A stretch of DNA of 29,903 nucleotides from CAYUBI01 sp964443005 (GCA_964443005.1 CAYUBI010000015.1:1-29903); one strand, 5' to 3'. Positions 14,887 through 23,116 are shown, numbered from the stretch's first letter. Notes: a model not told the origin generated them from the letters alone. A program made the numbers and translations.

Positions 14887-14923
14887 ATTTTTACCTTCGT
14901 ACAATGTATTATTCATAGGATAT

Positions 14924-14953
14924 ATTGTACGGTGATTTGGGTAAAATGAACAA
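14924..14953 (-). promoter_or_regulatory. Promoter of the purE-cvpA-mutase operon
   Basis: On the minus strand TTGTTC (14953-14948), an 18-nt spacer and TACAAT (14929-14924) predict a start at about 14917. This gives a 30-nt leader with GAAGGT for the short PurE, or a leaderless start at the ATG 14916. Confidence 0.65.
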
Positions 14954-14996
14954 GAGCAAAGATAGGACTACTTTTTTTTATTTATTAATACTAAAA

Positions 14997-15025
14997 TAGA
15001 CTTTGGTTAAATTTTATTCTATAAC
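14997..15025 (+). promoter_or_regulatory. Possible promoter of the aspartate aminotransferase gene
   Basis: TAGACT (14997-15002), 17 nt, TATAAC (15020-15025). The predicted start near 15032 leaves a 13-nt leader that is mostly the AAGGAG site. Confidence 0.55.
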
Positions 15026-15044
15026 CTTGAAAAGGAGCTAGTTG

Positions 15045-16241
15045 ATGAAATCTATTTCAAAAAAACTTTCTTGTATTGCGCCCTCTGTGACATTAGCTGT
15101 GACTGCCAAAGCAAAGCAACTGAAAAAGGAAGGCAAAGATGTGGTTAGTTTTGGAGCCGGAGAGCCGGATTTTGATACACCTGAATCAATCAAGAATGCT
15201 GCTATTCATGCGATTTTAGAGGGCGAAACTAAATATACTGCAGAATCCGGAACGCCGGAACTTAAGCAAGCAGTTATTGAAAAAGTGAAACATGATTTGG
15301 GTTTAATTTATAATTTGTCTCAGGTTAGCATCAATTGTGGCGCTAAGCATTCGATTTATAATGTTTTAAAAGCCTTGTGCAATCCTGGAGATGAGGTTAT
15401 TGTTGCTGCGCCTTATTGGGTGAGTTATCCTGAACAGATTTTGCTTGCGGATAGTATTCCTGTATTTATTGAAACAACAGATGTTGCTGGATTTAAAATG
15501 ACGCCGGAACAGCTCATAAAGGCGATTACACCTAAAACAAAAGCTGTGATTTTGAATAGCCCGAGTAATCCAACGGGTTCATTGTATACTAAAGAGGAAT
15601 TACGGATTCTTGCTGATATTATTGTAAAAGCTGATGTGTATGTTATTAGTGACGAAATTTATGATAAATTGGTGTATGAAGGTGCGATTTTCACTAGTAT
15701 TGCAACGTTGGGTGATGAAATTCGTCAACGAACACTTGTGATCAATGGTGTTTCAAAAACGTATGCAATGACAGGTTGGCGTATTGGTTATGTTTTAGGC
15801 GATGCAGCTGTAATTAAGTGTGTGAATAGTTATCAGGGACATACAACATCTAATCCAACGAGTATTTCGCAAAAAGCAGCAGAAGAGGCTTTGGGTGGAG
15901 ATCAATCAGTTGTTGAAACAATGCGTTGTGCGTTTGAGCAACGTCGAATTCGCATGTTAAAATTGTTAGGAGACATTCCAGGTGTAACCTGTTTTCCTTC
16001 GGAAGGTGCTTTTTATTTGTTTCCAAATATTTCAATTCATTATGGAAAAAAACATCAGGGCAAGGTTATTGCTAATTCCGTTGATTTTTCAAATGCATTA
16101 CTTGAACATTCGCTAGTAGCTGTTGTACCAGGTGCAGGATTTGGGGCAGATAATTATATTCGATTATCTTATGCGACTTCTATGGAAAATATTGAGAAAG
16201 GGTTGGCTCGAATTAAGTTGTTTATAGCTGATTTGTTATAG
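15045..16241 (+). CDS. Aspartate aminotransferase, class I (AspB-like)
   Basis: It is a PLP-dependent transaminase predicted to interconvert aspartate/oxaloacetate and glutamate/2-oxoglutarate. Motifs (numbered one higher because of an upstream TTG at 15042) are VVSFGAGEPDFDTP (34-47), the tyrosine of KYTAESGTPELK, LNSPSNPTGS (171-180), ISDEIYDKL with D204, and the PLP lysine K239 in INGVSKTYAMTGWRIGY. The C-terminal arginine block is DNYIRLSYATS. About 398 residues is standard for the Bacillus/Thermus type Ib enzymes. Related subgroups use other amino acids (for example prephenate or LL-diaminopimelate), so substrate specificity is inferred. The ATG at 15045 sits at good spacing behind AAGGAG. 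The gene converges on the secretin gene, 15 bp away. Confidence 0.92.
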   Translation: MKSISKKLSCIAPSVTLAVTAKAKQLKKEGKDVVSFGAGEPDFDTPESIKNAAIHAILEGETKYTAESGTPELKQAVIEKVKHDLGLIYNLSQVSINCGAKHSIYNVLKALCNPGDEVIVAAPYWVSYPEQILLADSIPVFIETTDVAGFKMTPEQLIKAITPKTKAVILNSPSNPTGSLYTKEELRILADIIVKADVYVISDEIYDKLVYEGAIFTSIATLGDEIRQRTLVINGVSKTYAMTGWRIGYVLGDAAVIKCVNSYQGHTTSNPTSISQKAAEEALGGDQSVVETMRCAFEQRRIRMLKLLGDIPGVTCFPSEGAFYLFPNISIHYGKKHQGKVIANSVDFSNALLEHSLVAVVPGAGFGADNYIRLSYATSMENIEKGLARIKLFIADLL

Positions 16242-16256
16242 TAGGTAACAATGAGA

Positions 16257-17216
16257 CTACGGTTCAATAATTGTAAACGTGACTAAAAATACAATTTCGG
16301 TTTGTTCGTTTTCTGTAATGGTGTGGCAAAACCAGTAACCGATCCAGGGAAGGTCAGCCAGAAATGGCACCCGACTTTCGTTGTGGCGTTCGTGACTGTT
16401 AATAAGGCCGCCAAGCACCATGGTTTGTCCATTATCTACGATTAAGGAGACATCCATTTCTCGAGTGGAAAGAATTGGAAATTCGCCTGCTTGAGTTGCT
16501 TTCCATTCTTTGATTGAGCTAACTTCGGGATGAATAAGTGCTTTAATGCGATTTCCAGACACGATTTCGGGTGTAACTTTGACAGTGATACCTGCATTAA
16601 TGTACTGGATCGTCCATCTACTTTCAACACGGTCTGTAGCAGGAATAGCGTACGGTACTTTTTCTCCGATTTTGATTTGGGCTTCTTGATTTGGAAGCGA
16701 CGTAATTTCGGGTCTGGCTAAAATAGAGGCTTTTCCGTTTCGTTCAAGTATTTTAATGGTAGCCAGAATATCTTCTTTGGTACGTAGGATCCCTTGCTGA
16801 ATGACCGTGTCCTGTGTATTCCATTCAATTCCTAAATCTGATAATTGTTGTTGACTAATCTCAAGAACAGTAACAGAAATTTTGATCATTTTTTTAGGTA
16901 GATCCCATTTTTCTAAGAGTTGTCGAAGGTCACGATAGAGTCGTGGCGTTGTATGAATTGCAAGTAATCGGGACTGTTCATTATAGTCAAAAGCGACTGA
17001 GGTATAAATTCGCGAAAGTAGGGCTGTGACTTCTTGGGAGGTCAGGTAATGAATAGATAGAATGTAATCCCATTCGTGAATAATAGTTTTCGTTTCTATT
17101 TTAGGGAGCTCAAAAGGATCGTATTTATAATCAACTGCAACTGAAAAAGCTGGTATAGAGTATAGAAATAGAATAAAGCAAAATTTGGTTACGTGTGAGA
17201 ACATTGATTTTAGCAT
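16257..17216 (-). CDS. Short secretin (PilQ/HofQ/GspD family)
   Basis: It is predicted to form an outer-membrane gated ring for a type IV pilus or DNA-uptake machine. A signal peptide spans about 1-26 (FCFILFLYSIPAFSVA). Residues 50-110 form a secretin N-domain (IHYLTSQEVTALLSRIYTSVAFDYNEQSRLLAIH). The secretin core runs from about 130 to 319: VTVLEISQQQLSDLGIEW, LARPEITSLPNQEAQIKIGEKVPY, the conserved VDNGQTMVLGGLI, and the end motif VPFLADLPWIGYWF. At 319 residues it is far shorter than PilQ (over 600), lacks AMIN domains, and is nearer to competence secretins such as HofQ/ComE. It follows the 104-residue gene by two bases in the comM operon, so a role in DNA uptake is inferred from context. 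Confidence 0.88.
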   Translation of the reverse strand: MLKSMFSHVTKFCFILFLYSIPAFSVAVDYKYDPFELPKIETKTIIHEWDYILSIHYLTSQEVTALLSRIYTSVAFDYNEQSRLLAIHTTPRLYRDLRQLLEKWDLPKKMIKISVTVLEISQQQLSDLGIEWNTQDTVIQQGILRTKEDILATIKILERNGKASILARPEITSLPNQEAQIKIGEKVPYAIPATDRVESRWTIQYINAGITVKVTPEIVSGNRIKALIHPEVSSIKEWKATQAGEFPILSTREMDVSLIVDNGQTMVLGGLINSHERHNESRVPFLADLPWIGYWFCHTITENEQTEIVFLVTFTIIEP

Positions 17217-17218
17217 GG

Positions 17219-17533
17219 TTATTCCATATCCAATTGACCGACAAATCGATTGGAGGATATTGAAATTTGAACGCGAGCGATACGTCGTTTTCCGTGAAGG
17301 TTGGTGATGTAATCCATTAAGGCTACATGTGTTTTAAGTGAATAGGGGTCAATAAGAAGACTGTGGGTTGTGATTTGTTGACCTTCTTTTGGAACTTTTT
17401 TGCTGATAGTTGGCTTATGAATGCTCGGCTGTTTTAGGTGAGAAACAGTTTGATTTTTTTGCAAAAAATATATTGTAAATAGCGCAAAAAGCAGACAGGT
17501 GTTAAGTAAGAGTAGAAGGGTTTTTCTTTTCAT
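17219..17533 (-). CDS. Small single-helix protein, possible PilO/PilP-like assembly partner
   Basis: I do not recognise this 104-residue protein from its sequence. One transmembrane helix spans about 4-24 (KTLLLLLNTCLLFALFTIYFLQ), then a Lys/Ser/Pro-rich linker (27-52) and a small C-terminal domain (55-104) containing LLIDPYSLKTHVALMDYI and RVQISISSNRFVGQL. The layout of a short cytoplasmic start, one helix, a linker and a small periplasmic domain fits PilO, PilP or GspM-type alignment-complex proteins. Its position between a PilN/GspL-like protein and a secretin supports that. Its ATG overlaps the upstream stop by 4 nt (TCAT at 17530-17533), so translation is coupled. The function is inferred from context only. 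Confidence 0.6.
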   Translation of the reverse strand: MKRKTLLLLLNTCLLFALFTIYFLQKNQTVSHLKQPSIHKPTISKKVPKEGQQITTHSLLIDPYSLKTHVALMDYITNLHGKRRIARVQISISSNRFVGQLDME

Positions 17534-18264
17534 TTGATGTGTGCTTGAATGTCAAACGAGTTATTTTTGATATGGTTGTGTGTAATTGTTGCTTTTTCAA
17601 TAGACAGGGTCATTAAAAGCTTGTTAATTGCTTTGTTATGACGAGGTATACCCTGAAGTCGAAGGCATGGGGGTTGTAGGTCTATGCGTGTAAAGATGTT
17701 TTCTGTATTGAGCAGTGTGTTGAGCGAATTAATTAGGCTGAGATTGTTGGTGTGATTGGCTAGGAGTTTGTATTTTTGATTGTGTTGCTGTAGAGTTTTC
17801 GCTGCTTCGAGTTGGTTTTGTTGTGTTGCGTGAGTATTTGTGTTGATCAAAATAAAGCCGATTATAGTTGCTTGCACTACAAGGCTTGTAACTAATATAA
17901 ATTCTGTTGTTGTGAATCGTTTTGCATTTTGTTTCCACGGTAGCAGGCAAAGGAGGCGGCAAGCGTTAGCATTGGAAATATACCTGACATTGAGTCGATT
18001 TGCATGTTTATGATATGTGTAGATTAGGTTGTCTTTTGAGATTGGGAGTAGCGGCAATAATTCTTTGTGAATCAAAGCCTCAATATCAAAATTTTGTTCA
18101 CGAGGCATGGGAATTTGAATATGTTGCCATAGATTAGGATGGATCGTAATTGTATAGGCGCAATCAATAGTTTCGTTGGTTTTTTCAATAGCTTTAGAAT
18201 AGGAGTAGATGAGGTGGTGAAGGATAACATGATCCATGAAAAGTGAAATGGATATTTTTTTCAT
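17530..18264 (-). CDS. GspL/PilM-PilN-like inner-membrane assembly protein
   Basis: This 244-residue protein probably belongs to the inner-membrane alignment complex of a DNA-uptake or pilus machine. The cytoplasmic part (1-118) contains FDIEALIHKELLPLLPISKDN (59-79), which resembles the PilM/HofM/GspL block around a P-hydrophobic-P motif. A transmembrane helix lies at about 121-141 (EFILVTSLVVQATIIGFILI). A Gln-rich coiled coil (145-170) and a PilN-like periplasmic domain follow. This reads as a compact PilM-like segment fused to PilN, comparable in layout to GspL. The similarity is distant and was judged by eye. The gene overlaps comM by 4 nt (TCAT at 18261-18264) and the next gene by 4 nt. 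Confidence 0.65.
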   Translation of the reverse strand: MKKISISLFMDHVILHHLIYSYSKAIEKTNETIDCAYTITIHPNLWQHIQIPMPREQNFDIEALIHKELLPLLPISKDNLIYTYHKHANRLNVRYISNANACRLLCLLPWKQNAKRFTTTEFILVTSLVVQATIIGFILINTNTHATQQNQLEAAKTLQQHNQKYKLLANHTNNLSLINSLNTLLNTENIFTRIDLQPPCLRLQGIPRHNKAINKLLMTLSIEKATITHNHIKNNSFDIQAHIK

Positions 18265-19772
18265 CTGCGGTATTGAAGTGCTTCAGCAATATGGGAAATA
18301 GAAATTTCGGTTGCGCATTCTAGATCTGCAATTGATCGAGATACTTTGATGACTTTACTATAGCCGCGTGCACTGAGTTGATATTTTGTGACTGCTTTTT
18401 TCAGAAATTGGTGAATATCATCTGAGAGTTTGCAATAGGTTGTTATTTCCTGTTCTTCCATGTGTCCATTTGAAAAAAGTCCGGGACGGTGTTGAAAGCG
18501 GTCTTTTTGGATATAACGTGCTTGCTGAACTCGATTTCTAATTTCAGAGCTGGGTTGACCGTGGGGTAAATTCGTTAGTTCTTCAGAGGATAAGGGAAAC
18601 ACATCAACAACAATGTCAATGCGGTCAAGAAGTGGGCCGGATAATCTGGCGCGGTAATTGTTAATTTGTCCTTGAGAGCAGGTACAGGTTTTTACAGGGT
18701 CATTCAGAAATCCACACGGACATGGATTGCTGCTGGCAACTAGCATAAATGAGGAAGGATAGGTTAAGGTAGAGTTTGCTCTGGCAATTGTAACTTCAGC
18801 GTCTTCTAAGGGTTGGCGAAGCAGTTCGAGCAGTGTTCGTTTGAATTCCGGAAGTTCATCTAAAAAGAGAACACCATGGTGTGCTAAACTGACTTCTCCA
18901 GGTTTTGGAATTGAGGTTCCGCCAATTAATCCTGCATAACTGACAGTATGATGCGGCGATCGAAAGGGTCGCTCTTGAATGAGTGATGAGCGATGTTTTA
19001 GTTTGCCTGCTACGCTATATATTTTTGTGACTTCAAGAGCTTCTTCAAATGATAAATTAGGTAAAATTGACGGCAGGCGTTTTGCTAGCATTGTTTTTCC
19101 ACAGCCTGGTGAGCCAATCATTAACATATTATGGCCGCCAGCAGCTGCAATTTCGAGTGCACGCTTAACATGTTCTTGGCCTTTGACGTCTTTAAAATCA
19201 TGTCGTGATATTTCTCGTTCAGCAGTTATTTCTGAAGGTGTGTAGGTAAAAGTGTTTTCGCCATTAAGATATTGAACAGCCTGTGTAAGGTTTTTGATAG
19301 GAACAATTGTAAGGTTTTTAATGAGTGCAGCTTCTGCTGCATTGGCTTCAGGTAAAATAAGTGTAGAAAATCCGTTATCTTTTGCGCAGATCGCTGCGAG
19401 TAAAGCGCCTTCGATAGGGCGAATTTCGCCGTTAAGGCTGAGTTCGCCAACCAGCATTGTTTTGTTGTTGGGTTTGGGTTGGCTCATTTGATGCGTTACT
19501 GCCAGAATCCCAATTGCAATGGCTAAATCGTAAACTGCGCCAATTTTTTTAATTTCTGCAGGTGCAAGATTGATGGTTAAGCTTTGGCTGATGGGTACAA
19601 AAAATTCTCGATTTTTAATTGCTGAGGTAACCCGTTCTTTGCTTTCTTTAACGCTAGCATCGGGTAGTCCTACAATAATCATGTGTCCAAGTCCATGATG
19701 ACAATCAATTTCCACTTCAACGACTTTGGCTTCCATCCCAAGAACTGCTGCTGAATATGTTTTGGTTAGCAT
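18261..19772 (-). CDS. comM: ComM/YifB family Mg-chelatase-like AAA+ ATPase
   Basis: ComM is a hexameric AAA+ helicase that promotes branch migration when transforming DNA integrates. The N-terminal Lon-like (ChlI) domain contains LGMEAKVVEVEID and MIIVGLPDASVKESKERV (31-48), then LVGELSLNGEIRPI (107-120). The Mg-chelatase AAA+ core has Walker A GSPGCGKT (220-227), RPFRSPHHTVSYAGLIGG, and Walker B VLFLDELPEF (301-310). A cysteine cluster, NPCPCGF through TCTC (349-365), and the C-terminal domain ending SISHIAEALQYRR complete the family pattern. Length (503) is normal. It has its own strong promoter and an AAGGAG site 6 nt before the ATG. It is the first gene of a coupled operon with a secretin, which supports a transformation role. 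Confidence 0.95.
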   Translation of the reverse strand: MLTKTYSAAVLGMEAKVVEVEIDCHHGLGHMIIVGLPDASVKESKERVTSAIKNREFFVPISQSLTINLAPAEIKKIGAVYDLAIAIGILAVTHQMSQPKPNNKTMLVGELSLNGEIRPIEGALLAAICAKDNGFSTLILPEANAAEAALIKNLTIVPIKNLTQAVQYLNGENTFTYTPSEITAEREISRHDFKDVKGQEHVKRALEIAAAGGHNMLMIGSPGCGKTMLAKRLPSILPNLSFEEALEVTKIYSVAGKLKHRSSLIQERPFRSPHHTVSYAGLIGGTSIPKPGEVSLAHHGVLFLDELPEFKRTLLELLRQPLEDAEVTIARANSTLTYPSSFMLVASSNPCPCGFLNDPVKTCTCSQGQINNYRARLSGPLLDRIDIVVDVFPLSSEELTNLPHGQPSSEIRNRVQQARYIQKDRFQHRPGLFSNGHMEEQEITTYCKLSDDIHQFLKKAVTKYQLSARGYSKVIKVSRSIADLECATEISISHIAEALQYRR

Positions 19773-19801
19773 GTGGACTCCTTGTTGTTTATAACGTTAA
19801 G

Positions 19802-19831
19802 ATTATATCTTTCTTTAAATGATTACGTCAA
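19802..19831 (-). promoter_or_regulatory. Promoter of the comM operon
   Basis: On the minus strand TTGACG (19831-19826), an 18-nt spacer and a perfect TATAAT (19807-19802). This is the strongest-looking promoter in the window. The start near 19795 gives a 23-nt leader with AAGGAG. Confidence 0.8.
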
Positions 19832-19880
19832 CAGATTGGCAGTAGGGTATCAAAATTAGGAAATTGCGATGTAACTGGTG

Positions 19881-19909
19881 TTGATTATTTTAATTTTTTC
19901 AATTATCAT
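19881..19909 (+). promoter_or_regulatory. Promoter of the gcvH operon
   Basis: TTGATT (19881-19886), 17 nt, TATCAT (19904-19909), with a start near 19916. The 37-nt leader contains GGAGA before the ATG and is too short to hold a glycine riboswitch. Confidence 0.7.
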
Positions 19910-19952
19910 TTGACCGGATAAGAAAATCGAATTTGAAAAATGGAGAGCAACT

Positions 19953-20342
19953 ATGACAATCGTACCAGCAAATTTACTTTATACTAAAGAACACGAGTGG
20001 GTGAAGGTGCATAATGGTGTTGCGACTATAGGTATTACTGATTATGCGCAAGAGCAGCTGGGTGATATTGTTTATGTCGAGTTACCTGCTTTGGAAACGG
20101 AATTCGAAGAAATGAATGATATGGGTGTTGTCGAATCTGTTAAAACAGTGAGTAACCTATATTGTCCGCTCAGCGGTATTGTAACAAAGATTAATGATGA
20201 TTTAGTTAATGATCCTGGCTTAGTAAACAGTTCGCCTTATGATGAAGGCTGGATTGTTAAAATCAAAATTGCTGATGATAATGAAGTTTCTGATTTATTA
20301 TCAGCTGAGGAATACGAAGGCCTTCTCGAAGAAAGCAACTGA
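19953..20342 (+). CDS. gcvH: Glycine cleavage system H protein
   Basis: It is a small carrier whose lipoyl arm shuttles the aminomethyl group between the P, T and L proteins. The lipoylated lysine is K64 in GVVESVKTVSNLYCPLSG. The usual N-terminal LLYTKEHEWVKV, GITDYAQEQLGDIVYVELP and the C-terminal ASPYDEGW-type block (here SSPYDEGWIVKI) are intact. Length (129) is standard. It is first in gcvH-gcvPA-gcvPB-lipM. The T protein (gcvT), which often precedes gcvH, and the L protein (lpd) are not in the window. The stop TGA at 20340-20342 lies 4 nt before the likely TTG start of gcvPA. Confidence 0.97.
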   Translation: MTIVPANLLYTKEHEWVKVHNGVATIGITDYAQEQLGDIVYVELPALETEFEEMNDMGVVESVKTVSNLYCPLSGIVTKINDDLVNDPGLVNSSPYDEGWIVKIKIADDNEVSDLLSAEEYEGLLEESN

Positions 20343-20346
20343 TAGT

Positions 20347-21666
20347 TTGTATATTCCGAGCTCTGCTATTGAGGAAAAAGAATTACTTGGGACTCTGGGT
20401 ATTTCAACGTGGGAAGATTTAATTGCTGATATTCCCCAGAGATTAAGAGTTAAGTCGCTTAATCTTCCGCTAGGGCGAGATGAAAATGCTGTAGCTAGGT
20501 ATATTAAAGAAAAACTAGAGCTAAATACACCCTATGATCTTTCTTTTGCTGGATGTGGTGTCTATGATCACATCATTCCTGCTGCTGTACATCATATTAC
20601 TGGGCGTAGCGAATTTTATACTGCTTATACTCCGTATCAGCCTGAAATTAGCCAAGGAACGTTAACTGCTATTTTTGAATATCAAACTATGATATGTCGG
20701 CTGACTGGAATGGATATTTCTAATGCTTCACTTTATGATGGAGCAAACGCGTTGATTGCAGCAGTACAGATGATGATTACAGCAAAAAAATTACGAAGCG
20801 TAGTTGTTCAGGTTCCGATTCATCCGTTTTATCAATCTGTGTTAACGACCTTTGCGCAAGGTCAGAATATTGATATTATTTATGCGGAATTAGACCTGAT
20901 GGTTCCTCAGTTTTCTTCGAAGATTGCTGGTGTTGTTTTGTTTCAGCCAACTTTTTTTGGCGAGCTTTGTGACTATACTCTGTTAATTCATGCAGCCAAA
21001 GAAAAGGGTCTTTTTATAGCTGTTGGGGTATCCAATTTGATTTCGTTGGGGGCAATTGCTGCTCCTGGCGATTATGGTGCAGATATTGTGTTTGGAGAAG
21101 GGCAATCCTTAGGTAACGCAATGAATGCTGGAGGTCCTGGATTAGGGGTATTGGCAGCAAAAAGTATATTTTTGCGTCAAATGCCTGGACGAATTGTAGG
21201 ACAAACAGTTGATTGTGAGGGCAATGTTGCGTATGTTTTAACGATGCAAACGCGGGAGCAACATATTCGTCGTGAAAAAGCAACTTCCAACATTTGTAGC
21301 AATCAAGCGCTAAATGCTTTGGCTGCTACTGTATATTTGTCATTAATGGGGCCTTATGGATTACAAAAAATTGCGCAAAATTGTATTGAAAAAGTAGCGT
21401 TATTGCGTGACAAACTTGCCGAAATTAATGGGATTGAAATTGTTTCACAAGCGCCGTGTTTTCAGGAACTTGTTATTCGATTGCCAGTTGACGCAGCACA
21501 GATATTTAATGGCTTTAAGGAAAAGAAAATTCTTGCTGGAGTGGATTTAGGGCAGTTTCATTCTGAATGGGTTCAATGTTTGTCTATTGCGGTTACAGAA
21601 AAAATAACAGTGGAAGATATTCATAGGTATGTAGAGATCATGAAAAATATATGTGAAAAACAATGA
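20347..21666 (+). CDS. gcvPA: Glycine decarboxylase (P protein) subunit 1, TTG start
   Basis: It is the N-terminal half of the split glycine dehydrogenase (decarboxylating), which pairs with GcvPB. Family blocks are LGISTWEDLIADIPQRLR near the start, SFAGCGVYDHIIPAAVHHI, EFYTAYTPYQPEISQGTLTAIFEYQTMI and ISNASLYDGANA, then NAGGPGLGVLAAK and the GRIVGQTVD block. From TTG 20347 the protein has 439 residues, beginning (M)YIPSSAIEEKELLGTLGI, which fits the family. The upstream in-frame ATG at 20239 would add 36 residues encoded inside gcvH in another frame and is not credible. No strong Shine-Dalgarno precedes the TTG, so translation is probably coupled to gcvH termination. It overlaps gcvPB by 4 nt (ATGA). 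Confidence 0.92.
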   Translation: MYIPSSAIEEKELLGTLGISTWEDLIADIPQRLRVKSLNLPLGRDENAVARYIKEKLELNTPYDLSFAGCGVYDHIIPAAVHHITGRSEFYTAYTPYQPEISQGTLTAIFEYQTMICRLTGMDISNASLYDGANALIAAVQMMITAKKLRSVVVQVPIHPFYQSVLTTFAQGQNIDIIYAELDLMVPQFSSKIAGVVLFQPTFFGELCDYTLLIHAAKEKGLFIAVGVSNLISLGAIAAPGDYGADIVFGEGQSLGNAMNAGGPGLGVLAAKSIFLRQMPGRIVGQTVDCEGNVAYVLTMQTREQHIRREKATSNICSNQALNALAATVYLSLMGPYGLQKIAQNCIEKVALLRDKLAEINGIEIVSQAPCFQELVIRLPVDAAQIFNGFKEKKILAGVDLGQFHSEWVQCLSIAVTEKITVEDIHRYVEIMKNICEKQ

Positions 21667-23114
21667 CAAAATTAATTTTTGAAAAATCAGTATTGGGGCG
21701 ACAAGGTTTTAATGTACCTCAACCAGCTGGATCAGCACTGACACTTAAACATCAATTGCCACGTGTATTGTTTCGTGAGCAGCTACCAGCCTTGCCTGAA
21801 GTTGGCGAAATTGAGGTGGTTCGGCATTATACACACTTATCTACTTTAAATTATGGTGTAGATACAGGCGCTTATCCATTAGGTTCGTGTACTATGAAAT
21901 ATAATCCAAAAATTAGTGAGGATATTGCGGCATGGCCTAGTCTTCAGAATTTGCATCCCTTAGCTGGAAATGATAGTCTTCAGGGGTTATTGGCTTGTTT
22001 GATGGACCTAGAACAATCTTTATGCGAAATATTTGGTTATTATCGCTTTTCGCTTCAGCCTGCAGCAGGTGCACATGGAGAATATACGGGACTTATGATT
22101 ATTCGAGCGTTTCATCAGTTTAATCATGATACGAAACGAACAGTAATTTTGGTTCCAGATACAGCGCATGGGACGAATCCAGCTTCTGCAGCTATGGCTG
22201 GGTTTTCTGTAAAAACGATTCCGTCGGATGCTCATGGAAATGTAGACTTGGAGTTTTTAAAAGCAGCTTTAAATGATCAGATTGCAGGATTAATGTTAAC
22301 AAATCCCTCAACAGTCGGCTTATTTGAACCCAATATCGAATTGATTTCGGCGTTGGTTCATGATGCTGGTGGGCTCATGTATTATGATGGTGCGAATTCG
22401 AATGCTTTGCTGGGTTTGGTTAAACCAGGTGAAATGGGCTTTGATGTTGCGCATATTAACTTACATAAAACGTTTGCGACTCCGCATGGTGGTGGCGGTC
22501 CGGGAAGCGGTCCAATCGGCGTTGTCGAAAAGTTAGTTCCTTTTCTCCCTGTTCCAGTGATTGAAAACGAAAAAGGTAGATATTTATTGCGTTGGAATAA
22601 GTCAGAAAGCATTGGCAAAGTTGCAACATTTTATGGTCAAGTTTCTGTGTTGATGAAGGCGTATATTTATATTTTACGTTTGGGCAGCAATGGACTTAAA
22701 GCAGTAGCTCATCATGCTATTCTTAATGCCAATTACATGCGACAGCAACTTAAATCAGTTTTTGAGGTTCCGTTTGATAGTTTGTGTATGCATGAGTTTG
22801 TTATATCAGCTAAAAAAGAAAAAGCACATCAGGGAGTTAAAGCTGTAGATATTGCTAAACGATTAATTGATTATGGGTTTCATCCTCCTACAATTTATTT
22901 TCCATTGATTGTAGCAGAATGTTTGATGATTGAGCCAACTGAAACCGAAAGCAAAGAGTCTATGGATTGCTTTATTGATGCTATGAAAAAAATCGCTAAA
23001 GAAATTCAGGATGACCCTGCATTACTGCATAATGCACCGCATCATACGCCAGTGAAGCGTTTGGATGAAACAAAAGCAGTTAAGGAACCCATTTTAATTT
23101 TCACGCAGAGATAA
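21663..23114 (+). CDS. gcvPB: Glycine decarboxylase (P protein) subunit 2
   Basis: It is the PLP-bearing half of the split P protein, which decarboxylates glycine and passes the aminomethyl group to lipoyl-GcvH. The cofactor lysine is K269 in HINLHKTFATPHGGGGPGSGP. Other blocks are YPLGSCTMKYNPK, LQPAAGAHGEYTGLMIIRAF, VPDTAHGTNPASAAMAGF, MLTNPSTVGLFE and LMYYDGANSNALLG, then HEFVISAKKE and the C-terminal GFHPPTIYFPLIV and MIEPTETESKE. Length (483) is normal. The start ATG overlaps the gcvPA stop. The next gene, for octanoyl transfer, begins 2 nt after its stop, so all four genes read as one unit. Confidence 0.97.
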   Translation: MTKLIFEKSVLGRQGFNVPQPAGSALTLKHQLPRVLFREQLPALPEVGEIEVVRHYTHLSTLNYGVDTGAYPLGSCTMKYNPKISEDIAAWPSLQNLHPLAGNDSLQGLLACLMDLEQSLCEIFGYYRFSLQPAAGAHGEYTGLMIIRAFHQFNHDTKRTVILVPDTAHGTNPASAAMAGFSVKTIPSDAHGNVDLEFLKAALNDQIAGLMLTNPSTVGLFEPNIELISALVHDAGGLMYYDGANSNALLGLVKPGEMGFDVAHINLHKTFATPHGGGGPGSGPIGVVEKLVPFLPVPVIENEKGRYLLRWNKSESIGKVATFYGQVSVLMKAYIYILRLGSNGLKAVAHHAILNANYMRQQLKSVFEVPFDSLCMHEFVISAKKEKAHQGVKAVDIAKRLIDYGFHPPTIYFPLIVAECLMIEPTETESKESMDCFIDAMKKIAKEIQDDPALLHNAPHHTPVKRLDETKAVKEPILIFTQR

Positions 23115-23116
23115 GC

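Noticed and set aside
19910..19952. A glycine riboswitch before gcvH
   Set aside because: The predicted leader is about 37 nt, far shorter than a glycine aptamer, and no aptamer core is visible.
20239..20346. Start of gcvPA at the ATG 20239
   Set aside because: It would encode 36 residues from an alternative frame of gcvH with no match to the family N-terminus.
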